NCBI RefSeq assembly: GCF_003417465.1
Contig: NZ_QVMV01000017.1
Coordinates: 1 to 58,975, forward strand
Source of the DNA: Wenzhouxiangella sp. 15190
GTDB lineage: Bacteria > Pseudomonadota > Gammaproteobacteria > Xanthomonadales > Wenzhouxiangellaceae
Reading direction: 5' to 3'
Length of the DNA: 58,975 nt
How positions within the stretch are numbered: the first letter of the stretch is position 1; every line of letters begins with the position of its first letter. This document shows positions 27,358 through 35,754 of the stretch, in pieces. Position numbers and translations under genes: made by a program. The notes under the pieces are model-generated. The model was not told the origin of the DNA and made no database searches. It worked only from the letters and a program-made list of their open reading frames with translations.

Positions 27358-27540
27358 GGTTTCGAGACCAAGACCGACCCCGACGCCAACGCCTTCGTCC
27401 AAGGGCTCAATACGATCCACCAGGACAATCAGGTCGAGACGGCAAAGCTGGCGGAGAAGGGGCAGTGGAGTCGCAGACCGGGGGGGGCGTGGCGTAAGCG
27501 TTGGCCCATACGGGAAGCCAGACAGCGGAGGAAACGGTGA
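27358..27540 (+). pseudogene. Possible gene remnant at the left edge of the island
   Basis: An open frame without a start codon reads FETKTDPDANAFVQGLNT, IHQDNQVETAKLAEKGQW and then turns Arg/Trp-rich until a TGA at 27538-27540. Composition and helix-like pattern suggest the tail of a former protein, but I cannot name it. The 421-base gap 27322-27742 otherwise holds no gene I can support. Confidence 0.25.
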
Positions 27541-27701
27541 TCAGAGTAGCCATCTTTCGCTGAAGGACACCTGCCTGTAGAATCACAGACTTGACTGACA
27601 AAAATGGGGTGTAGTAGCGACCGCCCTCTTAATGCCATCAAAGTAAACCGACCAGGCCCATCCGCCTGCTGGACAGAGCGAGTAGGATAGGTTTGTGCAT
27701 C

Positions 27702-27730
27702 TTGGAAACACCAGATTACTCTGCTGAAAT
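27702..27730 (+). promoter_or_regulatory. Possible promoter of the methyltransferase operon
   Basis: TTGGAA (27702-27707) and TGAAAT (27725-27730) are spaced by 17 bases, each matching consensus at four of six positions. An AGGAAC ribosome site follows, just before the ATG at 27743. It is weak but in the right place. Confidence 0.35.
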
Positions 27731-27742
27731 CGCTAGGAACCT

Positions 27743-28762
27743 ATGAGCAAGAAGTATAGAGCCGCAGCACTTTTTAGTGGCATCGGAGGTTTTTGTCTCG
27801 GCTTCGGTCGTGCAAATATTTCAACAGCCTGGGCCATAGAAAACGACGATTACGCAGCGACGACTTACAGAAGAAATCTACAAGAAGCAAAGCTCATAGA
27901 GAGGAATGGAAAACCCAGCGACATTAGGGAAATTTCGACTTCATCGCACCAGTTAGCCGCAATGGACGTTTTTCACGCAGGATTTCCATGCCAAAGCTTT
28001 TCCCAAGCGGGCAATAGAAAGGGATTTGATGACGACCGAGGCCAACTTTTCTTTGAAGTGGTTCGCATTCTACGAGAATTAGGCGAAGACCGTCCCAAAA
28101 TTGTTGTGCTGGAAAATTCACCAAATTTAAAATATGGAAAGTCTGGCCAATGGTTTCATACGGTAGCTTCAAGCCTTCGTCGCGCTGGTTACTGGTTTAG
28201 AGAGAGCAATTGCGCAGAGTTAGATCTATACGATCACTCTGCATCTCCGCAACAAAGAAATCGCCTGTTTATGGTTGCTCTTGCAACGAATAGATTCAAA
28301 AACGGTCGCTTCTTGTTTCCGCGCGCTAGTCAGCACGTGGCCCCCAAGAATCTGGAGCACTTCATCGATTTCCAAGGCGAGAAAGACGACTCATACTACT
28401 TGCCTGAACAGAACCGATACTATCGGATGATCGCTAGCAAGGCAAAAGACAAGCAGAGAATCTATCAGTTACGTAAATACACCGTTCGCGTGAAAGATAG
28501 GGGAGTCTGCCCTACATTGACCGCCAACATGGGTCGTGGCGGCCATAACGTGCCGTTCGTTTTCGATGCCAAAGGACTTCGAAAACTTACGGAGAGAGAA
28601 TGCCTTGCACTTCAAGGGTTCCCTAAGGATTTTGAATTTCCTGATGACGTTCCAAATCACGCTCGATACACCCAAATTGGCAACTCTGTATCGCCTTTAG
28701 TAGCGCACTGCATCGCACAAAATGTTTCTGAGAAGCTAGAGGACGCTATCCAATATGTCTGA
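27743..28762 (+). CDS. DNA (cytosine-5) methyltransferase
   Basis: The 339-residue product has the 5-methylcytosine motifs in order: motif I ALFSGIGGFCLGF (9-21), the IEND acidic strand, motif IV GFPCQSFSQAG with catalytic Cys83, motif VI VLENSPNL, motif VIII QQRNRLFMVA, a target-recognition region (about 200-270), motif IX-like RECLALQGFP and motif X QIGNSVSPLVA. Motif VI has ENS instead of the usual ENV. The gene is clearly AT-richer than its neighbours, indicating transfer. It overlaps the following ATPase gene by 8 bases. No cognate restriction endonuclease is recognisable. A self-protection role in a defence operon is inferred. Confidence 0.93.
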   Translation: MSKKYRAAALFSGIGGFCLGFGRANISTAWAIENDDYAATTYRRNLQEAKLIERNGKPSDIREISTSSHQLAAMDVFHAGFPCQSFSQAGNRKGFDDDRGQLFFEVVRILRELGEDRPKIVVLENSPNLKYGKSGQWFHTVASSLRRAGYWFRESNCAELDLYDHSASPQQRNRLFMVALATNRFKNGRFLFPRASQHVAPKNLEHFIDFQGEKDDSYYLPEQNRYYRMIASKAKDKQRIYQLRKYTVRVKDRGVCPTLTANMGRGGHNVPFVFDAKGLRKLTERECLALQGFPKDFEFPDDVPNHARYTQIGNSVSPLVAHCIAQNVSEKLEDAIQYV

Positions 28763-30644
28763 ACCGCAACTATGGTTACACCCTGAGGACAATGCTGATC
28801 AATGGGATGGGTTTAATGATTCTGGCATTGAAACATTTTCAGGATCTCCAATCACTCATCTCGCGAGAGAGATTATTCAGAACTCAATCGACGCAAAGAC
28901 TAAGGATCCGGTTGAAGTTCATTTCAAACTAGAAAAGCGCTCGATATCAATCATCCCTGATTTGGATCAGTTCAAAAAAACTTTTGCGGCATGCAGTGAA
29001 AATGCTAGCGATGAAGGAAAGAAAGCTCAGGTTTTTTTTGATAATGCAATAAAGCTTCTTAATGAAGACAAAATATCGGTTCTAGAAATTTCCGATTTCA
29101 ACACGAATGGGGTAGAGGGCCCCTGCGAAAACGGTAAACCATTTTATGCACTTCTAAAGGCTCGGGGGCAAAGTAAAAAGGGATCCGTTACAGCTGCCGG
29201 TTCGTTCGGGATAGGGAAATTTGCACCATATGCCGTCTCCAACCTACGCACAGTGTTTGTATCTACAGTCTATCAAAACGAAGCAGGTGAGCTTGAACAA
29301 TTAAGCCAAGGAAAATCAATTCTTATGTCGCATGACCTCGACGGTCAACGGCGTCAAGGAACCGGGTTTTTTGGCAAGCCCAAGCTTTGTCAGCCTTTGT
29401 CAGGCAATCCCAATATCCCAAGCCAGCTACTTCGCAGCAATGGGGAGCAACTAGAGCCTCATATGCTAGGAACAAAACTCGCGATACTGGGCTTCAGGGA
29501 ATCTAAAAACTGGGAACATCTATTGGCCCTATCAGTGGCAATAAACTTTTTTGCGGCGCTTATTCGTGGGGAGCTTGTTGTCAAGATTGGAGACGAAATT
29601 TGTCTAGATGCATCCACGGTCTCAGATTTTCTGGATCCCGATGCGTTTGCACATATTATTCGAGGGACAGATATCACTAAAAGCAATATAGCTTATTCTG
29701 CGAGCTATCTTCACGCATTGCGTTCGGATCAAGCCTTTGCCAGCCAATCGGAGATGCGAGCACTTGGCCACGTGGAGCTACGTCTTAGCGTAGAGGAAGA
29801 CTTGCCACGACGAATCGCGGTTTTAAGAAATGGCATGTTTATTACCGATCGGCTGGAGGGCCTCAGACGCTTCGGCGGATTTAAGGAATTTGCTGGCGTA
29901 ATTGAATGCCAGAGTGATGAAGGGAATTCTTTGTTACGTGGCATGGAGCCACCTAGACACGATAAGTTCGAGCCTGAGAGATTGCCCACAGAGAAGGAGC
30001 AGACGCAGGCCCGCAAGGCTTTGGAGGATCTGGCCGGTTGGGTTCGTGAAATGTTACAGCGTCATGCTAAGGACGAAGTTGCCGACATCACTGAGGTTGA
30101 GGAGCTTGCCGAGTACTTCGCGGACGATTCAGATACAACACCGGGAGAGGAGGGTGATGAAGTAGACCCTCTTGGCAATGTCGTTTTCTCACCAAGACCA
30201 ATAAGAAGATCCCGCCCAAGAACCCATCCCGGCGATAGCGACGAAGGCAACTCGTCAGAAGAGGGACCTAATCCTGGCGGGGGCGGCTCCGAGGGGCAAG
30301 GCGGGGGCGATGGACAAGGCGGGGCTGGCGATGGCGAAGGTGGGAACTCTTCCCCCCGGAGAGTAGGCGCTCAGGTTGAGGTCTCGCATGTGCGCATGAT
30401 AGGAAGATCGTCCCAATCCATAAACCTGGCATTTACACCCTGGCGAAGCTGCAAAGCAAAGCTAGTAGTCTCTGCTGCAGGAGCAGACTCAGATGTCCCA
30501 ATCGAAATAGAAAGCACCTCAAGGGGCAATGTCAAGAAAGGACATATTGAGTTTGATGCCATAGCCGGCGATAGGAGTAGATTTGAAATCGAGCTTGGTA
30601 AACCAGCCGGAGGCGCGATTAAGGTGGAAGTTTATGAAATTTGA
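28755..30644 (+). CDS. GHKL (HSP90/MutL/MORC-type) ATPase in a defence-like operon
   Basis: The 629-residue product shows a Bergerat ATP-binding fold: N-box REIIQNSIDAK (Glu39, Asn43, Asp46), G1-like EISDFNTNGVEG (Asp114) and G2 GSFGIGKFAPYA (149-160). A middle S5-like domain spans about 200-390. An acidic stretch and a Gly/Ser-rich low-complexity linker (about 490-535, GGGGSEGQGGGDGQGGAGDG) lead to a C-terminal beta domain of about 90 residues. Mut L/MORC-like ATPases paired with DNA methylases are known in restriction-like systems (described by the Aravind group). It overlaps both neighbours (8 bases before, 11 bases after), showing tight coupling. It probably acts as an ATP-driven clamp or sensor; this is inference. 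Confidence 0.82.
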   Translation: MSEPQLWLHPEDNADQWDGFNDSGIETFSGSPITHLAREIIQNSIDAKTKDPVEVHFKLEKRSISIIPDLDQFKKTFAACSENASDEGKKAQVFFDNAIKLLNEDKISVLEISDFNTNGVEGPCENGKPFYALLKARGQSKKGSVTAAGSFGIGKFAPYAVSNLRTVFVSTVYQNEAGELEQLSQGKSILMSHDLDGQRRQGTGFFGKPKLCQPLSGNPNIPSQLLRSNGEQLEPHMLGTKLAILGFRESKNWEHLLALSVAINFFAALIRGELVVKIGDEICLDASTVSDFLDPDAFAHIIRGTDITKSNIAYSASYLHALRSDQAFASQSEMRALGHVELRLSVEEDLPRRIAVLRNGMFITDRLEGLRRFGGFKEFAGVIECQSDEGNSLLRGMEPPRHDKFEPERLPTEKEQTQARKALEDLAGWVREMLQRHAKDEVADITEVEELAEYFADDSDTTPGEEGDEVDPLGNVVFSPRPIRRSRPRTHPGDSDEGNSSEEGPNPGGGGSEGQGGGDGQGGAGDGEGGNSSPRRVGAQVEVSHVRMIGRSSQSINLAFTPWRSCKAKLVVSAAGADSDVPIEIESTSRGNVKKGHIEFDAIAGDRSRFEIELGKPAGGAIKVEVYEI

Positions 30645-31479
30645 TATCAACAAAACATTTCCATATCCTGTATTGCGTCCGGGCAATGATGATTTTCTAG
30701 AGTCAGAATTTCAATGTGATGTTGACATAAGCGTTCATCAAGGTGAGGGAAATAACCATAGCAAAGCTGAATTCATTGTCTACTGTCTTACCTCGTCTGA
30801 GGATCTTTCCTCTCTCATTGAATCGGGTAAAGCATGTTATGTGGCAGTAGTTTCATGTCGATCTACCTACCTACGGATATCGCGCTCTTCGATAAAAAGT
30901 GAGTTTTCTCTGGTGGTTCCAGCTAGCGATATTAGGGATGAAGTCAAGGTTGATTTCTTTATCGTTGCAACTGACACGGTTGACCAGTTTTCCCCAAGCG
31001 ACGTGAACCCTGAGTATGGCAGCTCGACTTTTTCTCTTGAGCCTGGCAATGTTTTAGCGCAGGATGAGCCTTACGTCTTCTATTTTGATAGGGAATTAAT
31101 TAAGCCTGTAAGCTCTGTTTTCGACATAGTTGTAAATGAGCAATTAGAGGATGGGGCATGGCAGCTTGATTTGAATTCTGATCGAGTAAAGATCTCGGTT
31201 TCCAGAGCCACTAAAGAGTCTTTAGATTTTGCTCGCGCATCAAAGGAGCATAGGGCGACTTTGATCAATTCACTTTACTTCGCCGCTGTCTTGTATTGTG
31301 TCGATAGCATCCAGAACTCCCCAGAAGACTATGTGTCTTACCGGTGGTGTGAAGTCTTTAGGAAGCAGGCCCACAATCAAGGGCTAGATCTTGAAAAGCA
31401 GGAATCATACATTTTAGCTCAGGCTTTACTGAAGAACCCTCTCAACCTACTTACCAATTACGTTTTTGTCGATAGGTAA
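30634..31479 (+). CDS. Unrecognised 281-residue protein of the methyltransferase/GHKL operon
   Basis: The start at 30634 (MKFDINKTFPYPVLRPGNDDF) overlaps the ATPase stop by 11 bases and is preferred over an upstream Met at 30583 inside the ATPase gene. The N-terminal two thirds look all-beta (AEFIVYCLTS, KACYVAVVSCRSTYLRIS, SEFSLVVPAS, KVDFFIVATD). The last third is helical (KEHRATLINSLYFAAVLYCVDS, WCEVFRKQAHNQG). I see no nuclease, helicase or transmembrane motif. The FPYPVLRPGNDDF opening recalls small uncharacterised partners of such operons. It shares the AT-rich codon use of the island. Function unknown; possibly a target-sensing subunit. Confidence 0.75.
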   Translation: MKFDINKTFPYPVLRPGNDDFLESEFQCDVDISVHQGEGNNHSKAEFIVYCLTSSEDLSSLIESGKACYVAVVSCRSTYLRISRSSIKSEFSLVVPASDIRDEVKVDFFIVATDTVDQFSPSDVNPEYGSSTFSLEPGNVLAQDEPYVFYFDRELIKPVSSVFDIVVNEQLEDGAWQLDLNSDRVKISVSRATKESLDFARASKEHRATLINSLYFAAVLYCVDSIQNSPEDYVSYRWCEVFRKQAHNQGLDLEKQESYILAQALLKNPLNLLTNYVFVDR

Positions 31480-31481
31480 TC

Positions 31482-32234
31482 ATGAAACTTAGAATTTGCA
31501 AAACCTCAGTGGTCGAAGAGCTAAGATCTCGCGTTCCAGATAATTTAGACAAGTATCGTTCGGGGGATTTTTCGTTCCTAGAAACAGATACCTCTTCATT
31601 TATTCAGCTCGATATCGATGTAGATGAGGAAGCAATTTCAAATCTTCTAACAACACTTGATGCGCCTGTTGACGATTATCAGAGTGAAGTGCGCTCGGCG
31701 ATCTCGGTCTTTAATGCAATGTCTAGCGTAAGCCCATACTTGGCGCGCGATGAGAGAATGTGGGTCTACCTAGCACACACATCAGGACTTGAATACTCTA
31801 GGCAACGTTGGCCAATCCCGGAAGACGAGGAAAAGGCTGTTAAGTACATTCGCACTCACTTTTTTGCAGCCACCGCGAGACAAATCGAACGAGATAACGC
31901 TATTTCCAGACTCTGGTGGGTGGCATATCTTTGCTCTAGAGTTGAGAGCGTAAGCCTTCAAAAGGCTCTCGAAGCATTTCTATATAGAGCCGACGTAAGG
32001 GCCAATATCGTAGAACGACCAACCACATCGCAGAGCTTGAGAACATTTGATGCGGTTGTGACTCGCCTGAGTGAGTCCTTGCAAACAGGAAAAGAGCTAT
32101 TCGATCGGGAGCAGTTCCGTCAATCAATGGTCGAACTGAATCTGCTAGGCGGCATTAAACTCTTGGAAGCACTTCCTAGTTCCCAGTTAAACGATATGTT
32201 GAGCACTATCTTACCGAAAAAGAATTTGCAGTAG
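31482..32234 (+). CDS. DUF6339-like protein, last gene of the methyltransferase/GHKL operon
   Basis: The 250-residue product starts two bases after the previous stop. A mixed N-terminal region (1-85) leads to ARDERMWVYLAHTSGLEYSRQRW and then a fully helical C-terminal half (ISRLWWVAYLCSRVES, ALEAFLYRADVRANIVERPT). This pattern recalls DUF6339, which I assign from memory and not from a search. No catalytic motif is apparent. Codon use is AT-rich like the three genes before it. It may be the effector or an accessory of the cassette. Confidence 0.7.
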   Translation: MKLRICKTSVVEELRSRVPDNLDKYRSGDFSFLETDTSSFIQLDIDVDEEAISNLLTTLDAPVDDYQSEVRSAISVFNAMSSVSPYLARDERMWVYLAHTSGLEYSRQRWPIPEDEEKAVKYIRTHFFAATARQIERDNAISRLWWVAYLCSRVESVSLQKALEAFLYRADVRANIVERPTTSQSLRTFDAVVTRLSESLQTGKELFDREQFRQSMVELNLLGGIKLLEALPSSQLNDMLSTILPKKNLQ

Positions 32235-32621
32235 CTCTTTCGAGGAACAACATTTTTAGTAGTGTTGGTATTTTTGAATTATCCGTGTAGGACTACTGGA
32301 GCAATCGCTTGTAGTTTGTGGTTGTCTCCGCTCGTGTAGGTCGGTTTCCCTACCCGGAGACCCCGAATCAATGGTTGCAGGTATTCCACGACCTGCATCT
32401 CCTCGATCCGCACAACGACGCAACGTCGGCCATGAGAAAAGTGGCTCAGATCGAGAAAATCAACTGCCTGTTGCAAACACCTTAGCATCACGTCGACTGG
32501 TTTCGACTGCTGTCAGGCCCATTGGGCGTTGGCTGACATTGTGGCCACCGCCAGACCGATATTCTTAGGGCCGACCGTGGCGCCGACACCTAGAACCTGG
32601 AATTGATACCAATCGTTCGAT
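32235..32621. other. Right edge of the AT-rich island, 387 bases without a supported gene
   Basis: Base composition shifts here from AT-rich to the high-GC background. A frame at 32315-32485 (+) without a proper start reads VSARVGRFPYPE, WLQVFHDLHLLDP and MRKVAQIEKINCLLQTP before TAG. This may be the tail of a lost gene. I see no tRNA, no integrase and no clear direct repeat matching the left edge. Nothing else is recognised. Confidence 0.4.
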
Positions 32622-33701
32622 TCACTTATAGGGCGGCAGTCGTTCCTTGGCGGCTACGCTCAACCCGCCCGGCACTTGTAATGCCGCTTGCCAGCGATAA
32701 CCACAATCTTCGAACTGTCCGTTTCTCAGCCATAGCCTGGCTCCGCTGGCCTGCCCCTGCCGGTAGGCCCACTTGGCGATAACAAGCGATCGCTCCAGGT
32801 CATGGTCAAGCTCGGCTTCGTTGAGCCGGTGAGCCAGCTTGTGACCTTCGTCAAAGTTTTGAACACGCCAACGTTCGAGGTGGGAGACGGCGGCAAGGTA
32901 GTCGCGCTTGGCGTTGTTGCAGCCCTTGTGCGCGTGGACGAAGTTGTGGCCCAGGTCCAGTGGGTAGCGGGACCATGGGATGAAGTGATCGAGGTCGCCG
33001 GCGCCGCTGACTCGCTTTCCGCAGTAGAAGCATTTGCCCGCCTGGTGGTCCCGCAGCACGGCAGTGAATCGTTCCAGCGAACGGCGATCGGTTCCGAACA
33101 GAAATCCTTCCAGTTCCGCTTCGGCTCCCAGGACTTCCTGATTGGCGCTGATTCGATGGATCTGGCTGATCCAGCCACCGCGGATCATACTCGTGAGCAT
33201 GGGGTGGAATGCCCGAAAGGCATCAGGTACACCTGGGAGCAGGCGAATCGAGCGGTCCCGGTACTCGGCTTCTCGGTAGAGAAACTCATTCTTTCGGTTT
33301 CCGACGGTCTGCAGCTTCCACAGCGGCATTTTGATGATGATGGTCGCGATGCGGCGCACCAGCGTTGACCAGGCGGTCTGGTCGGCGCGCAGCTGTCCGA
33401 GGCGACCATCAACGCGGGGGCGATACTCCTCGATCCTGCGCAGAACTTCCGCCTGGCCGCTGGTGTTTTGCCTGAGAACCTGCTCGTGGAAGGGCCTGGC
33501 CTGGTTCCAATAGTACTCGACAAACTTCTCTGCAAGCTGCTCGACGTGGAGACGAAGCGAGCCGTCCCGAGCTGCTTCGTGCTCAACCGACAGATCCGCC
33601 AAAGCCTGCATCAAAGCGAACTTGTACGTGGCCACGAATCCGCCCTCAGTCAGTAATTCCTGAAACTGACGGAGGAACCTGATGCCCTGCTCGGGTCTCA
33701 T
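32622..33701 (-). CDS. HNH endonuclease-domain protein coupled to Fic and HIT genes
   Basis: From Met at 33701 (MRPEQGIRFLRQF) the 359-residue product has a helical N-terminal region of about 215 residues. An HNH nuclease domain follows: CFYC (Cys224, Cys227), DLDHFIPWS (His239), LGHNFVHAHKGCNNAK (Asn253, Cys261, Asn262-263, Lys265). The Cys pairs build the zinc knuckle and DHF holds the catalytic His. After the domain come about 90 residues (LERWRVQNFDEGHKLAHRL) typical of this family. The start ATG overlaps the HIT gene stop as ATGA. It likely cuts DNA or RNA and is the probable effector of the three-gene operon; that role is inferred. Confidence 0.87.
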   Translation of the reverse strand: MRPEQGIRFLRQFQELLTEGGFVATYKFALMQALADLSVEHEAARDGSLRLHVEQLAEKFVEYYWNQARPFHEQVLRQNTSGQAEVLRRIEEYRPRVDGRLGQLRADQTAWSTLVRRIATIIIKMPLWKLQTVGNRKNEFLYREAEYRDRSIRLLPGVPDAFRAFHPMLTSMIRGGWISQIHRISANQEVLGAEAELEGFLFGTDRRSLERFTAVLRDHQAGKCFYCGKRVSGAGDLDHFIPWSRYPLDLGHNFVHAHKGCNNAKRDYLAAVSHLERWRVQNFDEGHKLAHRLNEAELDHDLERSLVIAKWAYRQGQASGARLWLRNGQFEDCGYRWQAALQVPGGLSVAAKERLPPYK

Positions 33702-34087
33702 TCCAGCTCGTCCCAGTAGTTGGCTTTGTCCGACATCACGTGGCGCACCCCGCCCCTGGGATCGTGCTGATCTCCCTCGTAACGCGGGATCAGGTGCACG
33801 TGCAGGTGGAACACGGTTTGACCTGCTGCGCGACCGACGTTGATACCGATATTCCAGCCATTGGGCTGGTGCACGCATTCGATCTGCTCTCGCACCACAG
33901 GAAGCGCCGCGACCAGCGCCAGTTGCTCAGCCGGCGATGCCTCGAACCAGCCGGCGACGTGCCGGCGCGGGACGAGCAGGGCGTGGCCCGGGCTGACCGG
34001 GTAGCGATCCCACACAGCGAGCACGTGTTCGTTCTCGTGGAACACCTGGTCAGGATCCGGCTCGCAGAATGGGCAATCTGGTTTCAT
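33698..34087 (-). CDS. HIT-family (HINT/Fhit-like) nucleotide hydrolase
   Basis: The 129-residue product has CPFC near the N-terminus (5-8), PVSPGHALLVPRRH (30-43) and the histidine triad HLHVHLIPRY (94-103; His94, His96, His98). HIT proteins hydrolyse nucleoside phosphoramidates and adenylylated substrates, including AMP-lysine and dinucleoside polyphosphates. The ATG at 34087 shares one base with the TGA of the upstream Fic gene (TGATG), and the stop overlaps the HNH start (ATGA). A residue-level link to Fic-made AMP adducts is an attractive inference. Stand-alone HIT genes are common, so the coupling is the notable part. Confidence 0.9.
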   Translation of the reverse strand: MKPDCPFCEPDPDQVFHENEHVLAVWDRYPVSPGHALLVPRRHVAGWFEASPAEQLALVAALPVVREQIECVHQPNGWNIGINVGRAAGQTVFHLHVHLIPRYEGDQHDPRGGVRHVMSDKANYWDELE

Positions 34088-35211
34088 CACTGGAATAGGC
34101 GCAGGTAGCGCTCGAAAAGGTACTTTCGGTTGCGGCGATTTCCGGTGATCTCTGAAAGGGTCCCTAGCCCTTCGAGATCGGCAAGCAACTTGTAGGCGGT
34201 CGGCATGGAAATATTGCAAGCCCGGCTCACGCCGTCAGCATCAATAAATGGATTCTGATAGAGCGTATCGAGCAGTCGGGTGGCATGGGCTGCACGGCTG
34301 CCGAGGGATTGGGCCTGTTCGTCCACTTCGCGCTTGAGTTGCAGGATGGCATCAAAGGTGTCAACGCCGCTCTTGGCGGTTTCGATGATGCCGACCAGGA
34401 AAAACTTGAACCACTGCGCGATGTCGTCCTTCTCTCGAACCCGCATCAGGTTGTCGTAGTAATGTGTACGGTGGCTCTCCAAAAAGTCGGAGAGGTACAG
34501 CACCGGGCGCTTCAGGATGGACTTGCTGACGAGGTAGAGCGGAATCAGCATGCGACCGACCCGGCCATTGCCGTCGAGAAACGGGTGAATGGTTTCGAAT
34601 TGGTAGTGCACCAACGCAATTCTTAGCAGTTCCGGGAGATGGATGTCCTCATTGTGGATGAACTGCTCCAGGTCGCTCATCAACTCCGGAATGCTGGTGT
34701 GAACGGGCGGCACGAAGATGGCGTCGCGAATCGTGGCGCCACCGATCCAGTTCTGACTGGTTCGAAACTCGCCGGGTTGCTTGTGATGACCGCGAACACC
34801 CTTCATGAGCACCCGGTGTGACAGACAGATCAGCCGAGACGAGATGGGCAGGCTTTCCATCGCCGCAATGGCTTCGTCCATTGCCGTGACATAATTCCGA
34901 ACCTCTTCCCAGTCGTTCCGGCGCTCGGCCGAAACCTCTTCTCTTTCCAGCAGCGCCTCGTCCATCCGGGTCTGCGTGCCTTCGATGCGACTGCTCTGGG
35001 TGGCTTCCTTGAATACATGCATGCGGATGAACAGCTCGATGTTCGGCACGCACTCGGAGAACATATCCAGCCGGCCCAATTGTCGGTCAGCCTGGCTCAG
35101 CAGGGCCTGGATTTCCATGTCGTCCAGGCTCCACTGTCGATTGATCAGCGTTGGCTGGAAGCTTCTGTAACTGCCCTGGCGAACCCAGGACCCGGCCTTG
35201 AACGACTTCAT
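34087..35211 (-). CDS. Fic-family AMPylator with N-terminal inhibitory motif and C-terminal winged helix
   Basis: The 374-residue product has a Fic_N region, an inhibitory helix SSRIEG (73-78, the [S/T]xxxE[G/N] motif placing it in class II) and a core motif HPFLDGNGRVGR beginning at His209. A C-terminal winged helix (about 310-370, DADGVSRACNISMPTAYKLLADL) follows. Fic enzymes of this form transfer AMP from ATP to protein hydroxyls, and the Glu77 segment blocks ATP until released. It is the first gene of an overlapping operon with HIT and HNH genes. In the family most such proteins are stand-alone regulators, so the gene order is unusual. Confidence 0.92.
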   Translation of the reverse strand: MKSFKAGSWVRQGSYRSFQPTLINRQWSLDDMEIQALLSQADRQLGRLDMFSECVPNIELFIRMHVFKEATQSSRIEGTQTRMDEALLEREEVSAERRNDWEEVRNYVTAMDEAIAAMESLPISSRLICLSHRVLMKGVRGHHKQPGEFRTSQNWIGGATIRDAIFVPPVHTSIPELMSDLEQFIHNEDIHLPELLRIALVHYQFETIHPFLDGNGRVGRMLIPLYLVSKSILKRPVLYLSDFLESHRTHYYDNLMRVREKDDIAQWFKFFLVGIIETAKSGVDTFDAILQLKREVDEQAQSLGSRAAHATRLLDTLYQNPFIDADGVSRACNISMPTAYKLLADLEGLGTLSEITGNRRNRKYLFERYLRLFQ

Positions 35212-35327
35212 TGCTTGAATTGATCAGTGCTTTATTTAAGAATATACAGAATACCTTAAACAATGGCAAGGCGAATTCAAGGGGTACGGCAGGCCCGCAC
35301 CGCACGCAGGACAGCCTTTCGCTGCCT

Positions 35328-35714
35328 CTATTTCAACTTGCTGTACTTCAGTGCGTTGCCTCGCGCCAGGTCGGCCGGGTACTTCTCGGCATTGAGCTTC
35401 ATCTTCTCGGCCACCGCCGGGCCGATATCTACGCCTAAGCGGTCGGAGATGGCGGCCAGGTAGATCTGGATGTCGGCGATCTCGTGGGCGACGGCCTGTT
35501 TGGCGTCCTCGGGCAGGTTGCGGCTCTCGTCCTGGGTCAGCCACTGGAACAGCTCGAGGAGTTCGCCGGCTTCTCCGGCGAGCGCCATGGCCAGGTTCTT
35601 GGGGGAGTGGAACTGGGCCCAGTCGCGCTCGGCGACGAACTGGCGGAATTGCTGTTTGAATTCGGCCAGTTCGGGCCATTCGGGGGTTGGGGTTGGTTCG
35701 TCATCTCGGCTCAT
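35328..35714 (-). CDS. MazG-like nucleotide pyrophosphohydrolase
   Basis: From Met at 35714 the 128-residue product has the all-helical MazG fold: NLAMALAGEAGELLELFQWL provides the ExxE pair and HEIADIQIYLAAISDRLGVD provides the ExxD pair that binds Mg2+. The C-terminal KYPADLARGNALKYSKLK is typical of the dCTPase-like (RS21-C6) group. Such enzymes hydrolyse non-canonical NTPs or dNTPs to monophosphates. Its position between the Fic operon and higBA fits a nucleotide-pool or stress role, though it may be ordinary housekeeping. Confidence 0.87.
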   Translation of the reverse strand: MSRDDEPTPTPEWPELAEFKQQFRQFVAERDWAQFHSPKNLAMALAGEAGELLELFQWLTQDESRNLPEDAKQAVAHEIADIQIYLAAISDRLGVDIGPAVAEKMKLNAEKYPADLARGNALKYSKLK

Positions 35715-35754
35715 GCGGGTCGGGTCCTCCGGGGCGACGAGCTGCTGGATCTCG

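Noticed and set aside
31482-32234. DUF6339-like protein as the missing restriction nuclease
   Set aside because: No PD-(D/E)xK, HNH, GIY-YIG or PLD motif is seen; the region is mostly helical.
32279-32491. Minus-strand frame MMLRCLQQAVDFLDLSHFSH as a transposase piece
   Set aside because: No DDE or other transposase motif and no terminal repeats; left as unassigned sequence.
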